From Petrosia ficiformis (taxonomy: Eukaryota > Porifera > Demospongiae > Haplosclerida > Petrosiidae): 64,000 bases of DNA. The position numbers and the translations under genes were made by a program. Positions 11,985-25,000 of this stretch are shown here, one piece after another. The notes under the pieces are model-generated. The model saw only the letters and a program-made list of their open reading frames with translations. It had not been told where the DNA came from and did not search any database. Positions within the stretch are counted from its first letter, which is position 1. Every line of letters starts with the position of its first letter. The stretch covers positions 44,517,037-44,581,036 of the forward strand of contig OX345636.1 of the NCBI GenBank assembly GCA_947044365.1, written 5' to 3'.

Positions 11985-13990
11985 CTGCTTTCCTTCTTAT
12001 CAGTTTACTTAGCTACATGTACATGTATTACATTTCTTTTGCCATCAGCTTTCCCTCGCTATCGACATTCCCTGGTCATAGTCTTCTCCTAGTACCTGCT
12101 TTCCCTCACTACTAGCTGGAATTGTTGTTATTATGTTTGCAGATAGAACAAATAAGACCTGAAAGCATTTAATACAAAGTCCATCCTATATACAAACTAT
12201 AACAATTGAGCGCCGTCGGGATGGGACCCTCGCCTACATGGCAAAGTAATACAAAGCACTACAATTTTTTTCAAAATATAATAAAGTTTGTGTATGAAAC
12301 AAACAATACTTTTGTTACATGGAATAGATATATAAATTTGAAAAACATTTATGGGCATTAATTAAAACTGTTATAACTTTATATCCTAAAAGACAAAATA
12401 AGGATATCAATGAAATGTATAATTTGTATATAATTATATCTTACATCTAATTCTCAAACAATGAAGAAGTTCTCAAGTCTACCTCTAAAGTCTCCATGTG
12501 AAAACGTATTGACTATTGAATCGCCTCTACCACGTGTTTAGTACATGACGCATGCACATACCTGTAGGTGGAGCTAGGTAGCTTTCTATCTTGCATCAAT
12601 GGTGGTGTAGTAGCAACCATTACCTCGATTGTTTTTGGTTTGAAGTGTTTCTTGGCTAGCGACAGCCATGAAACAGGATCACTTGTGTTTTGTGTGTCCA
12701 TATTTACTCTCGTTATTGGCCTCATTTCATCTTAAAGTTGTGAAACGGTAACTGTGAATTATAAAAATTGTCATAACTTTAGAACCAAAAGGTTTTAGAA
12801 GAATTCCTACGTTATTTTTTTTCCTTGTATAATTTGAAGTCTACCAGTACCCCATTTGAATTGTCAATGTTTTTATTTTTCCAGCAAAAGTGCTAACAGA
12901 CAGACACACAGACAAAACGATTACCGTACCCTTCCGCCTACGCTACGCGGCGAGGGTAATATCTTGTACTGGTCAATCAGATACTTGTATTTATCAGCAT
13001 GATAGTTTCTTAAAATTAATTTGCTTATTGATAAAATATTGATTGTTATCACATTATATATTTAATAAACTCAACTTAATTATAATTATATAATTATATA
13101 TTTAACACATCTTAAATGAGAAAATACACTATAATTATGAGACCAAATACCAAATATACCAAATCCAATTAAATTTGAAGAAGAGCAATTGTTGTGTTTT
13201 TTAGAAACGATTGCTTTCCCACTAGTTCAAACTATATATTTATATATTTATATTCTTGTGTCCACTTACGTGAGTATGTGTTGTATACGTAGTTGTGTCA
13301 TTCTCTGGACATCTGTCAATTAATGGGAGTGTCATATAATAAAACATTCACCTGTGCTGTACAGACCAGCATGAGGAAAACTGCTTGTAGCTTATGTAGA
13401 AATTGGAACTAATTAATAACTGAAATATATTCCTAAAGTTCTACAAGATACTAGTAGATAATCAAAATAATAACTATAATAGGTTGTTGTGTTTCAAGCA
13501 TAAGAATTTTTTAATGTTGTAAGTTCACTGTTGACCAATATCTAGTTTTCAATGAGCCAGAAGTGAAGTAGTATCTTACGTTTACATGCATGTGTCCATG
13601 GTAAGACTAAAAATATGTTTAGACATGAAGAAAATGATCTCAAGTATTATTTTTAACAAACTCTTAAGGAAAAATGGTACATGTAAGTTTTGAACTATAC
13701 CAACAGTGAAAGAATTTGCTTGTCTGGAAACCAACAGCTTTTGATTCCTACAGTACTTACAGTTACTTCCTGATATCTCATTATCTTGTGTCATTAATAA
13801 TATGTGACACTGAATACTTAAATAATTCCTATTACTTTAATATTATAATTATTATAGTACATGTACATGTAGTGTGTAATATTATAGTGAATCCAGATAT
13901 TAATTATTTATGGTAGTATTCAGTGTTACATGATACTATCATTCATATATACATATATATATATATATAGTATTATGTGACACAGGTTAT
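11985..13990. repeat. Segmental duplication, copy 1
   Basis: Matches 18725-18955 and 19560-21060 closely, e.g. CTTCTTATCAGTTTACTTAG, CTATCGACATTCCCTGG, GCATGATAGTTTCTTAAAA and TGCATGTGTCCATGGTAAGA. The offset is about 6.73 kb once the MITE at 19978 is removed. This copy alone carries the insertion at 12211-12957. No gene recognised inside. Confidence 0.85.
12211..12957. mobile_element. Insertion with short inverted ends ACCCTCGCC / GGCGAGGGT
   Basis: The paralogous site at 19687 reads CAATAACTTGTACCAATCAG without interruption, so this block is inserted. Its right end (CGATTACCGTACCC, then CCGCCTACGC) resembles the end of the block at 45918-46275, which makes it a dispersed family. The 70-codon frame at 12513-12725 (-) has no recognised domain. 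Confidence 0.65.
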
Positions 13991-14765
13991 TTATTCCTGA
14001 CGCTGTACAAATTATTATTTATAAAGTATATTACAGTATACTAGTAATGCAATAGTTCATGTACCACCTTCTATATCATACCAAATGAAATCATCACACA
14101 AAGATACTCTTAATATGTAACTGTTCCTCTATAATTCTTGTGTGTATGCTTTTACAACCATGTTGTGTTAATTTAACTACTTAATTATGTAGTATCCAAT
14201 GAATTATACAATTGGACAACTTGCTTTGTTTATTCTTTTATTATTACAATTATAGTCTGATCATATTCACAATGTCCTCAAAATTAGTAGGTGATAACGT
14301 TATATGCAATAGTTTAATGTTATAAGGTTAATACATGATTATATTGTAACTCAATATCTTATATGTAGTATAGTGTATAGTTTAATGTCATAAGGTTAAC
14401 TCAATGTCATAAGGTTGTAACTCAATAATGAAGCTATGGATTGAAATTTGACATACACAATAAACAAAGGGAAGGACTATTCTACGAAAATGGTGCAGGT
14501 AAAAAGATTGTTTGACATTCCAAACTAAAGTTATGAATATTATTCTGAGGTCATGGTGAATGTGAATGACCTTTAGATTGTGTAAGGATAATTTAATATC
14601 ATGTTCAACTGAAACCAGTCTTATGACTTTAAAATTTTACAATCACAAAATTAATTTTATAATAATGAATGAAAACATTATTTTAGTAAATAAAAATTAC
14701 ACATGTACAGTACATGTAATAACAAACAAAGTCTTTTTTATATAACTTAAAGAAGTTGAAAAGTA

Positions 14766-16051
14766 TTACTTAGTACACACCACACAGGTAATTACTTTAT
14801 CAGTAACATATGGATCACAGGGTAGACCAGTACCACATGTAGCTACAACATGATAGAATAGTGCACCATCAATATTAGCATAACTACCAGGTACAGTTTC
14901 AGCATTCTTGTCTACACATTCATAAACTACATTCCTGGCATGATCATGTCGTTCAGTCATCAGGTATCCTTCATATTCTTCAGTCCATGAGGAAGGGCAT
15001 GTTATTCTGGCTGGAATCATTAATTTGGATGCACGTTGAGAAGTATAACAAACAGCACATGGAACATTGTGTTCATGTGATGTAAAAAGAGGACGTTGAT
15101 ATTCTGCTCCATACAAGTATGAGTAAGCTGCAGGTAGTCCACTAACAAGGTACTGTGGTGTTGTAGGTAAACAAAGGTAGTTTGCTCCACCTCCTGAATG
15201 AGTGTAATGACTACCACCAGCTAAACCAGAAAATACTAGTTCTGTTCCTGGAGTACCTGGACATGTAGTTCTTCCCCATCTTGTATATAAAGCTCCTCCG
15301 GATATTGGTCCAGGAGGTCCCTGTATTCCTTGTTCTCCAGGTGTTCCAGGTTCACCTTTATCTCCCTTCTCTCCATTGTTACCATCTTTACCAGATGGTC
15401 CTGTTAACCCATCACGACCATCTCTACCTCTCAGGATTTCAACATAACGACCTGATATACAACAATCATTAGTAGTAGACACAGTAGAGTCACGTTCAAC
15501 AATATCATGATCACTACCTATTTAAATCATGAGAATAATAATATCTCATTGAAACTATCAGAATAAAATTCAAACTACAAGTGCATTTGCATGTATTTTA
15601 GTACATAATTTATTCCTTTTAATTATTACATGTATTTTTGTAGGCTAGCACATTTGATCACACTTTGTTTTAACAGTTGGAGGGTAAACTCAACATTATG
15701 AATATTCAGTTTAATGTAAACAATACACTATGATAGCTAGATTGTTATTGCTTTTAAAACTCATCTACCTCCTGTTTTTGTCTAACCAGTGAGGGCATGA
15801 ATATCATTAATAACCATAATATACATGTTACTACTGCTTTACATACTTACTCGACTACCATCTTAATTTATGTGACCAAACTAGCATATCTAATATAATT
15901 AATGGTGCTCATAACTATTAATACATTTTTAAAATCCAAACCCTGTCTTGCACAATTAGTACAAATGTATTTTGTTACCTTTTATAACAGCACCTTCACA
16001 ATAGTTCCATTCCATTATAACAAGTACCACTATAACTAGAAGAATCTTCAT
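14766..16051 (-). CDS. Spongin short-chain collagen (C4-like), paralogue 1
   Basis: Short-chain collagens are secreted components of the sponge skeleton and basal matrix. Exon 1 is 16051-15979 and exon 2 is 15517-14766; they join through a phase-1 intron to a 274-residue protein. Residues 1-20 form a hydrophobic signal peptide (KILLVIVVLVIM core). After a short linker with a CC pair come 14 uninterrupted Gly-X-Y triplets (residues 55-96, including GEPGTPGEQGIQGPPGP). The C-terminal domain, 98-274, has ALYTRWGRTTCPGTPGTELV, ANYLCLP, HNVPCAVCYTSQRA, TCPSSWTEEYEGYL and the terminal VITCVVCTK, all typical of C4 short-chain collagens as I recall them. Starting exon 2 at an internal codon would lose the signal peptide. 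Two close paralogues lie at 55 and 63 kb in the same orientation, with duplicated flanks. Confidence 0.92.
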
Positions 16052-16141
16052 TTTGTATCTTTTGTAGCAATTCACTTATTCTTGGGCTATGGATTTCAGC
16101 AGTAGATAGCTTATAGTAACGTTTTGATAATTCCTGTGATC

Positions 16142-16149
16142 TATTTATA
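16142..16149 (-). promoter_or_regulatory. TATA box of collagen paralogue 1
   Basis: TATAAATA on the minus strand, about 90 bp before the ATG. The same element in similar sequence lies about 110 bp before paralogue 2 and about 120 bp before the duplicated first exon at 58184. Confidence 0.6.
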
Positions 16150-16309
16150 CTGTAGTAAACTACTGCTAAACGAATAGTGACGTTATATCAAAATAGTGTA
16201 AGTGGGATGGTACCAGACATGGGGGCAATGTAATATATTACTTTTGCTATTACCTTAAAAATCAGTATATTACTATTACTAATACTTCCTAAATCAATGT
16301 ACTATTACT

Positions 16310-17345
16310 ATTACCTTAAAAATCAATAGAAGGCGGCACAAGTATAGTGTATTCTAATATTAATATTATTGTGTGGGTGTATCAATAATTAATATATAAA
16401 ATTATACATAATTATAAACATCATTACCTTCAATATTTATCACTACTGTCACAATTGTCACTACTCTTACGGTAGTCACTATTGTCACATTAGTCACTAC
16501 TATCATGTTAGTCACTATTGTCACATTAGTCACTAGTGTGAAATTGTCACTACTGTCACAGTAGCCATTGTCAGAATAATCACTACTATGACTACTGTCA
16601 CATTAGTTGCTACTGTCACATTAGTTGCTACTGTCACATTAGAGTCACATTAGTCACTATTGTCACAACAGTCACATTAGTCACTACTGTCATAATAGTC
16701 ACTACTGTCATTACTGTCACATTAGTCACTACTGTCACATTAGTCTGTCATAGTAGTCACTAACAATAGTAAGAGTAGTCACTAACATAAACTAGTGTTA
16801 CATTAGCCATTATTTTCACATTAGTCACTACTGTCACAACAGTCACTACTGTCACAGCAGTTACTATAGCCGCCATAATCACGATAGTAATAATATCACT
16901 ATTATCATTATAGACCCTACTGTCACAACTTTCATAGTAGTCCCTTTTGACACAATAGTCACTGTTGTCATAGCAGGGACCATAGTCACAATAGTAATAA
17001 TTAACATCACTATTGGATTGCAGACCCTACTGTCAATGAGTCAATACTTTGACAGTAGTCACTACTGTCACTACAGTCACTACTGTCACAGCAGTCACTA
17101 TAGTCACCGTAATCACAACAGTAATAATATCACTATTATTATTGTAGACCCTACTGTCACAACTGTCATAGTAGGCACTATTGTCACAACAGTCACTGCT
17201 GTCACAATAGTCACTACTGTCACAATAGTCACTATTGTCACAACAGTCACTGCTGTCACAGTAGTCACTACTGTCACAATAGTCACTACTGTCACAATAG
17301 TCACTACTGTCACAATAGTCACTATTGTCACAGTAGTGACTATAC
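16310..17345. repeat. GTCAC minisatellite, inverted block
   Basis: Degenerate at the left, becoming regular at 17160-17335 with 18-bp units such as TAGTCACTATTGTCACAA. The left edge (CCTTAAAAATCAATAGA, then GTGGGTGTATCAATAATT, then CATTACCTT) is the inverse complement of the right edge of the block at 17925-18235, so the two blocks form a large inverted repeat. Thr/Val-rich open frames on both strands are artefacts. Confidence 0.85.
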
Positions 17346-17879
17346 TCAAAATACGAACATAAAAGTGACTATAGTCACTACAAAAATAAAATTGTTAAAA
17401 TAACAAATTTATTGGTTAGTACAGTTGCAAGGAATTGTAATTTAATTGGTCGTGTAGGTTATTATGACTGCATGGTGACATACATGTACTATAATCCACT
17501 AATTGTAATTCCACTTATCCTTATACTGTCCATTAGATGTACAAAGAAACAGAATAACATTTTAATTAATCATTTTAGGTTTCCAAACCTTCTTTGTGCA
17601 TCTAATATAAGATATTTGGACATGATAATTGATTATAGTATAAGTATATTTTATCATGCAGTCATAACAACCTGTATGACTAATTAAATTATAATTTGCA
17701 TCCTTGCAACTATACTAACCAATACATTTGTTATTTTAACAAATCTATTTGTGCAGTGTACTGACACACAAGTCAATACAGTCACAATAGTCACTAATGT
17801 CATTGCTATCAACTTAGTCTCTACTACTATCACAACAATGAACAATGCGAAGGTTCTTCATGAGATTCATCAACACATT

Positions 17880-18235
17880 GTGTAGAGGGTCATCCTTACA
17901 ATGGGTATTTTTGATCACTATATATTACTGTCATGACTATAGTGACTATTGTGACAGTAGGGACTTTTTGACTGTAGAGACTATTAGGACAATGGTGACT
18001 AATGTGACTTATGTAACTACTGTGACAGTAGTGACTAATGTGACAATAGTGACTTGTGTGAGAGAAATGATGAGCGTGACAGTAGTGAAAGGTAATGATG
18101 TATTGTGATGTATAATTTTATATATTATTGGTACACCCACACAATAATATCAATATATATTAGGATACACTTTACTCGCACCTTCTACCCAAAAATGAGT
18201 GTAATTATTACTTATTACTATTACCTTAAAAATCA
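17880..18235. repeat. GTGAC minisatellite, right arm of the inverted pair
   Basis: Copy of the block at 10939-11430: TCCTTACAATGGGTATTTTT, GTGAC units, then AGGTAATGATG and GGTACACCCACA. Its orientation is opposite to the block at 16310-17345. Confidence 0.85.
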
Positions 18236-18250
18236 GTATATTACTATTAC

Positions 18251-18513
18251 CTTAGTCTGTATATTACTATTACTATTACTTCCTAATGTAATATATTACT
18301 ATTTCCATTACCTTAGTCTGTATATTACTATTACTATTACTTCCTAATGTAATATATTACTATTTCCATTACCTTAGTCTGTATATTACTATTACTATTA
18401 CTTCCTAATGTAATATATTACTATTTCCATTACCTTAGTCTGTATATTACTATTACTATTACTTCCTAATGTAATATATTACTATTTCCATTACCTTAGT
18501 CTGTATATTACTA
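18251..18513. repeat. Tandem repeat, 61 bp x about 4.3
   Basis: CTTAGTCTGTATATTACTAT begins at 18251, 18312, 18373, 18434 and 18495. The copies are almost identical, which points to recent expansion. Confidence 0.95.
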
Positions 18514-18529
18514 TTAACTCAGTGTTACT

Positions 18530-19480
18530 GTTATGGATTGCTACAGCAAAATATTATTAGTGTGATTATTTTCTCACAGTAAAAAAATCAATAGGTCTTT
18601 TTAACTTGTTTTAGTTTACACTGTATTAGTTCTGTATTACTCTCAATTTGAAGTATGGTTTGAGTTAAATGCTGCTACAAACGTAAACAATACAAAATGT
18701 TATTATAAGTTGTATAATTTCCTTTTCTACATCTGCTTTCCTTCTTATCAGTTTACTTAGCTACATGTATATGTATTACATTTCTTTTCCAATCCACTTT
18801 CCCTTGCTATCGACATTCCCTAGACATAGCCTTCTCCTAGTAACTAGTTTCCCTCACTACTAGCTGCAATTGTTCTTATTGTGTCTGCAGATATAACAGA
18901 TAAGACCTGAAAGCATTTAATATGAAGTCCATCCTATATACGAACTATAACAATAACTTGTACAAGCTAGCTACTTGTATTTATCAGCATGATAGTTTCT
19001 TAAAATTAATTTGCTTATTGATAAAATGTTGATTGTTATCACATTCTATATTAAATAAACTCAACTTTATATAATTAAGTTGTTCAACACATCTAAAAAG
19101 AGAGAATACATTATAATTATGAGACCATAAACTAAATACACCAAATGTGAAGAGCAATTGTTGCATTCAAAACCAGTGGCAGCACTTTTTATGGCCCGTA
19201 GGGCCATCCCTATGATTGCTTTCGGGTTCAAACTATTTATATATATATATATATATTTATTTATATTCTTGTGTCCACTTACACGAGTATGTGTTGTATA
19301 CGTAGTTTAGGAAGTTGCATCATTCCGGGGGCTCGGTCAATTAATGGATGTGGAGTGTAATAGAATGCATGGTCAAGCCCTACAGACCAGTAGGAAGAAA
19401 GAAAGAAAGCTGCTTGTAGCTTACATAGAAACTGGAACTACTAGCTAGGTATTCTATCTGAAATATATTCCTAACGCCTT
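18530..19480. repeat. Segmental duplication, partial copy 2
   Basis: Resembles 11765-13440 but is shortened and more diverged. It contains the CTTCTTATCAGTTTACTTAG block, the GCATGATAGTTTC block and the CGAGTATGTGTTGTATACGT block. No gene recognised. Confidence 0.7.
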
Positions 19481-19489
19481 CTCTTAGCA

Positions 19490-21060
19490 GCTGCTTTCCC
19501 TCGATATTAATTTACTTTTCTTTTGACATCAGCTTTCCCTCACTATCGACATTCCTTGGTCATAGTCTTCTCCTAGTACCTGCTTTCCCTCACTACTAGC
19601 TTGAATTGTTGTTATTATGTTTGCAGATAGAACAAATAAGACCTGAAAGCATTTAATACAAAGTCCATCCTATATACAAACTATAACAATAACTTGTACC
19701 AATCAGATACTTGTATTTATCAGCATGATAGTTTTTTAGTAATCAATAAAATTAATTTGCTTATTGATAAAATATTGATTGTTATCACATTATATATTTA
19801 ATAAACTCAACTTAATTATAATTATATAATTAAGTTGTTTAACACAAATACCAAATACACCAAACCCAATGAAATTTGAAGAAGATCAATGTTGTGTTTT
19901 TTAGAATCGATTGCTTTCCCACTGGTTCAAACTATATATTTATATATTTATATTCTTGTGTCCACTTACGTGAGTATTAGTCTCACGGGCCACAACCTAA
20001 TCCAAACGAGGAAACGGTCTGGTGACTCTCGTTAATGATGTTAATAATTATTATTGTAGCTGTGAAAATATGGATGGAGATATTTGTTTGTGTTGCTCAG
20101 TGAGTGTGGAGAAGCGAGGAAGCAGAAGAGTTATTCATAATCCTTACTGCTATTTCAATCGATTTCTTTATACCAAACTTCTTTGACGACATTTTCCATA
20201 CAGAAGTGTGAAAACTAACACTGAAGCATGGAATGCGGTAAATAGCAATCACTAAATCTTATTGGTCACGACCAAAATCGGTTGTAGCCAACGACCTTTC
20301 AACGAGAATCACCAGACCGTTTCCTCGTAACCTCGTTCGGATTAGGTCGTGGCCTGCGAGACTACGTGAATATGTGTTGCATACGTAGTTAAGGAAGTTG
20401 TGTCATTCTCTGGACATCTGTCAATTAATGCGAGTGGCACATAATAAAACATTCACCTGTGCTGTGCAGACCAGCATGAGGAAAACTGCTTGTAGCTTAT
20501 GTAGTAATTGGAACTAATTAATAGCTGAAATATATTCTTAAAGTTCTACAAGATACTTTAAAAAGTAAGGAGAGTAGATAATCTAAATAATAACTATAAT
20601 AGGCTGTTGTGTTTCAAGCATAAGAATTTTTTAATGTTGTAAGTTCACTGTTGACCAATATCTAGTTTTCAATGAGCCAGAAGTGAAGTAGTATCTTATG
20701 TTTACATGCATGTGTCCATGGTAAGACTAAAAATATCTTAAGACTTGAAGAAAATGATCTCAAGTATTATTTTTAACAAACTCTTAAGGAAAAAGGGTAC
20801 ATGTAAGTTTTGAACCATACCAACAGTGAAAGAATTTGCTTGTCTGGAAACCAACAGCTTTTGATTCCTACAGTACTTACAGTTACTTCCTGATATCTCA
20901 TTATCTTGTGTCATTGATAATATGTGACACGGAATACTTAAATAATTCCTATTACTATAATATTATATAGTACATGTACATGTAGTGTGTAATATTATAG
21001 TGAATCAAGATATGAATTATTTACATGGTAGTATTCAGTGTCACATGATACTATCATTTA
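19490..21060. repeat. Segmental duplication, copy 3
   Basis: Near copy of 12030-13970 without the 12211 insertion but with its own MITE at 19978-20364. Divergence is at the level of scattered substitutions. Confidence 0.85.
19978..20364. mobile_element. 387-bp MITE with 9-bp target duplication
   Basis: Ends are TAGTCTCACGGGCCAC and the inverse GTGGCCTGCGAGACTA. The inner arms continue with GAGGAAACGGTCTGGTGA and TCACCAGACCGTTTCCTC. Flanks CGTGAGTAT (19969-19977) and CGTGAATAT (20365-20373) differ at one base. The paralogous sequence at 13268 is the empty site (ACGTGAGTATGTGTTG). Confidence 0.88.
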
Positions 21061-21308
21061 TAATTTTATATATATATACATTGTATATATATATTATATA
21101 ATATATATATATATCATGACTATATTTCTGTGCCTCGAATTACATGCGTTTTTCCTATATTCTAATTAACGCACAAAGTTTATATTTTGTATATAACCCT
21201 CAAAACAGGTTTATATTTTTTTGCATAATGTGCGCATGCTCATGATGTAGTAGGTGTGTCAAAATGGACTCTTAGCCAGGTAAAATAAATGTTTGCATGA
21301 AATATATT

Positions 21309-21475
21309 TTATATAGCATGGTTCATTGGTCTATATGCGAAATATAAACCTGGCGGCTTGGGAGTTTTGTGAAGATATATCCCTCGGGCCTACGGCCCTT
21401 GGGATATATCTTCACAAAACTCCCTCGCCGCCAGGTTTATATTTCGCATATAGACCTCTGAACCATGCTATATAA
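21309..21475. repeat. Long near-perfect palindrome
   Basis: Arms of about 70-75 bases (GTCTATATGCGAAATATAAA, CCTGGCGG, GTTTTGTGAAGATATATCCC) meet at a GC-rich centre, TCGGGCCTACGGCCCT. Foldback MITE or hairpin insertion. Confidence 0.9.
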
Positions 21476-21658
21476 TACACATATATATACATGTATATAT
21501 AATTTATATATATATATATATACATGTATGTCATGTTACAGAATTTAATTCATTTATATCGTTACATCTGTACATGATAGTATTATGTGACACTGGCACA
21601 CACACACTAACCATTGTTGAACCAATTTGGCCCATGTTTCAAAACGCATAAAAATCTC

Positions 21659-21782
21659 TGGTACGTACGTATGTACGTATGTGTGTGTGAGTGTGTGTGT
21701 ATGTGTGTGTTTGTATGATGTGTGCATGTACATGTATGTATGTACATGTATGTATGTATGTATGTATGTATGTATATGTGTA
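21659..21782. repeat. GT / GTAT microsatellite
   Basis: Runs of GTGT, TGTATG and GTACATGTATG. No coding value. Confidence 0.85.
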
Positions 21783-22065
21783 TAATTTTTTAAATTCTAC
21801 TTGACAAATTATTGTTATGTAAAACATGGTTGACATGAGTAGACCTTGCTTAAGTTTGTATATCACTTTTCAGCAATTTGTGCTACTTCAAACGTTTGTA
21901 GACTTATGGTATACATGTATAACATGTAATGTATCAACCTACATGTGTACATGACTACATGTGTACATGACTACATGTACATGTATACAAACCATGCTGT
22001 ATGTTTGCATGCGTAGAATATACACATATAATTATAATATTTATTATCATAAATTATGTTTGTAG

Positions 22066-25000
22066 GGCTGAGTTAAATCCACCAATTCCACGAGTACAAG
22101 CTAAAGCTATGGAAGCAATAGGAGATGCAGTTGCTGGAGGTCAGAAACAGGAAGTCATTAAACCTGAGTCTCCTGCTGTGACTGTTAATATAGTACGTTT
22201 ATTAGTATCCTGTCTTCATGCCTGGAATCTGGATGAATCACTAGACAGGTTTGTGAAATGAAACATTTAAAATATTGATAATTTGTATGTAATGAAATAC
22301 CATCAACATACTTGAGTCAATATTATTACTCCCAGTACTAAATGCATCTACGCTACCAATCCATATGTAGAGAAGAAGGTTGAATTACAACCATATGATG
22401 ATCGACCACACAAACTATGATCAATATTACTGTAGTTCTGTAGTGTAAGTCCAGGAGGACAGGTAGCACCAGGTTTACTCATATTTCTGATGCATTGTAA
22501 TGTCAACAGTCAACTGCTTGATATAATCATTTGTTTGGAGATTGTTCTCTACACACTCTTAACTCAATATCTTCATCAGCCTTTTCATTTCATGTTTTGC
22601 AAGAAATCATAAATAGCATAATTAACAGTAAAACTCTATTCTTTTACATGTTGAATTGCTGATTAGATTATAGATTTTATTCCAAATACTGCTGTGTATT
22701 ATACTCCATTGACATTAAATTGCTCGCTATCAGGGTTGGGGCCGATTACAAAGACATGATTACAATTACGATTACACCATGATTACTGAGACTGATTACG
22801 ATTACGGTCATAAAATGCTGATTACTATTACGATTACAAAACCATGATTACGAATAGGATTACAATTACATACATTTTTTTTTTTGGAAACACAAAATGA
22901 ACAATAACTATTAGATTTTAACTATTATATCTTATGATTTATGAACAATAACTATTACATCTAATGAACATCAACTTTTCAAAAAGTTCATCACAGATTA
23001 TGTATTAATTGAAGTAAGTGATAATTGAATAAAAGAGCCCAGCTGCTTGTGAAATTATCATTATAATCTTCAATGATTACAGACGACTACATATGATTAC
23101 AGATTATGATTACATAAAATTATGAAGGTGTGATTACGATTACGATTACACAAAAAGTGTAATCGATTACAATCGTAATTGGCCCCAAGCCTGCTCGCTA
23201 TATGGTTACATATACCTGTTGTCTGTTTGTTTGAGGATACAAATGTACTGGGAATGACACATTGTAATATAACTTTTTGCAAGTGTGCATTCTAAGCAAC
23301 GTTATTAAACACTAAGTATTTATAATTTTTAGGCCAATTTTGTTATCTGTTTCATTATCTCCTTCCTATACAGAGATTGTGAAAATACTCTAGGACTCGT
23401 AAGGCCCTCACGACCTATCTCATTTGGTCTTCTCAGCTATGGTGGTTCCCTCTCTCTAGTTCTCCCTGGATGGGGACTTGTCAAATCAGAATCTGTATCT
23501 GAAGCTTTATCTCCAGAGAAGGTTTCAACAGTACATGTAACTGAGTCTCCTGGTATTATGAAATCGGATATTAATATACTGAGACAATTGTCTGCTTATC
23601 AGATGGAAGGTTTGGGTCAACAATGTGTTCTGTTGTAGAGTTACATTGTATTCATGTTATTAACCTTATTACAGTAAGCTATGCACTATAATTATTATAT
23701 ATAAACATGAGAGTACGGTAGAATAAAACCTTCACTAAAAAATGTTGTTATTGGTTGTTTGGTTTCAGAAGCACAAGAAACGATTTCTCTCCATATTTTT
23801 GAGTGTTGCTAACATTATAAGTAAATTAAAGAGTTCTTGAAAACAATGTACATGTATGACTCCTATAAAGATAAAACTTTCACTGTGTATTTCTCTTAGT
23901 TCAAGACTTGGTGCATCCTCAATCTATTGCCATACCAAAAGAATTTGATCAAAAGGTATTATTGTCACAGAGAGGAGATGACAGTCTTCCACAAGACTCT
24001 ACAGATGATATAGATGAGGAACAGAGTGAAATGGCTTATCATGTACGCTGGCAACTCTCTCGATCATTGACTACTCAACATTTATTGACTGTGGTATCAA
24101 TTACTAATACACTAATGAATCAGACAATGGGAGCTCATGCCCTGGCATCTAGTTCAGGTTTGTCATCTACTTCATTTAGCTTTTATTCTATCCTATACAT
24201 GTATACATGGATACTAAAGGGACATATTAACATGATAATTATAACAGTCTTGTATTTGGTCATTCATGCAGTTATTGTTAATGTTTATTCACAAGTGCTG
24301 AATGAATATTTGTTTGTCAAGATATTTCAAGATTTGGTATTTCAATGTGTATTTGGTTGGTTATTTAATGTTTGCATATACACAATCTTAAGAAATTAAA
24401 TGGCGCCAAAGAAGTTTCTATCTCTGCATGACTTCCTAGGCTTGTAGATCATAGAACAGACAATAAAAACACAGATTTTTGTTATAAACATCTATTGTTG
24501 TTACTTACAGCAAAACAGTGAGCTAATACCAAGAAACACTAAGTAAGCAAGCTAATAATGAAATATTTGTTTGTTAAGGAAAGCAAATTTAAATATGCCA
24601 ATGCCTAAACTAGCATTCCTTATACAGTACATGTGTATTTACAATACACTGTACAATATACTGTGTCTAATGTGTGAATTACAGTACCAGATGCATTTGT
24701 GTAATTGTAGATGATCATAAACTTGTCTTAAAGGCTATGAAAGTCCACATAATTTACTAGCAAGGAGGAGTAATAGTTCCTTCTCTTAGATACCAAGTTA
24801 CCTGGATGGATATGCCAAACCATTGAATAACAAGTGTTTAAACCATTAAAAACTCAATCATGTATAAGTGTCATTTCCACCTATATATACGTTAGTGTTG
24901 CCATCCAGGTTTAAACTTTATCATAAGTCCTTTATTCCCTTTATCATCTGTCCTTGATTACATGGATTTATTCCATTTTATATTTGCAGGTATAAGAACA

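Noticed and set aside
15281..15472. Plus-strand frames over the collagen genes (also 55788-56058)
   Set aside because: Antisense shadows of the Gly-X-Y region.
17018..17362. Open frames on both strands encoding Thr/Val/Ile repeats (also 11103-11433)
   Set aside because: They are translations of the GTCAC/GTGAC minisatellite. Both strands are open for the same reason, and no start context or splice signal supports them.
22001..22065. Start codon upstream of the first WDR7 exon at 22 kb
   Set aside because: The sequence before 22066 is a splice acceptor (TTTGTAG), not a leader, and the exon needs a split Arg codon.
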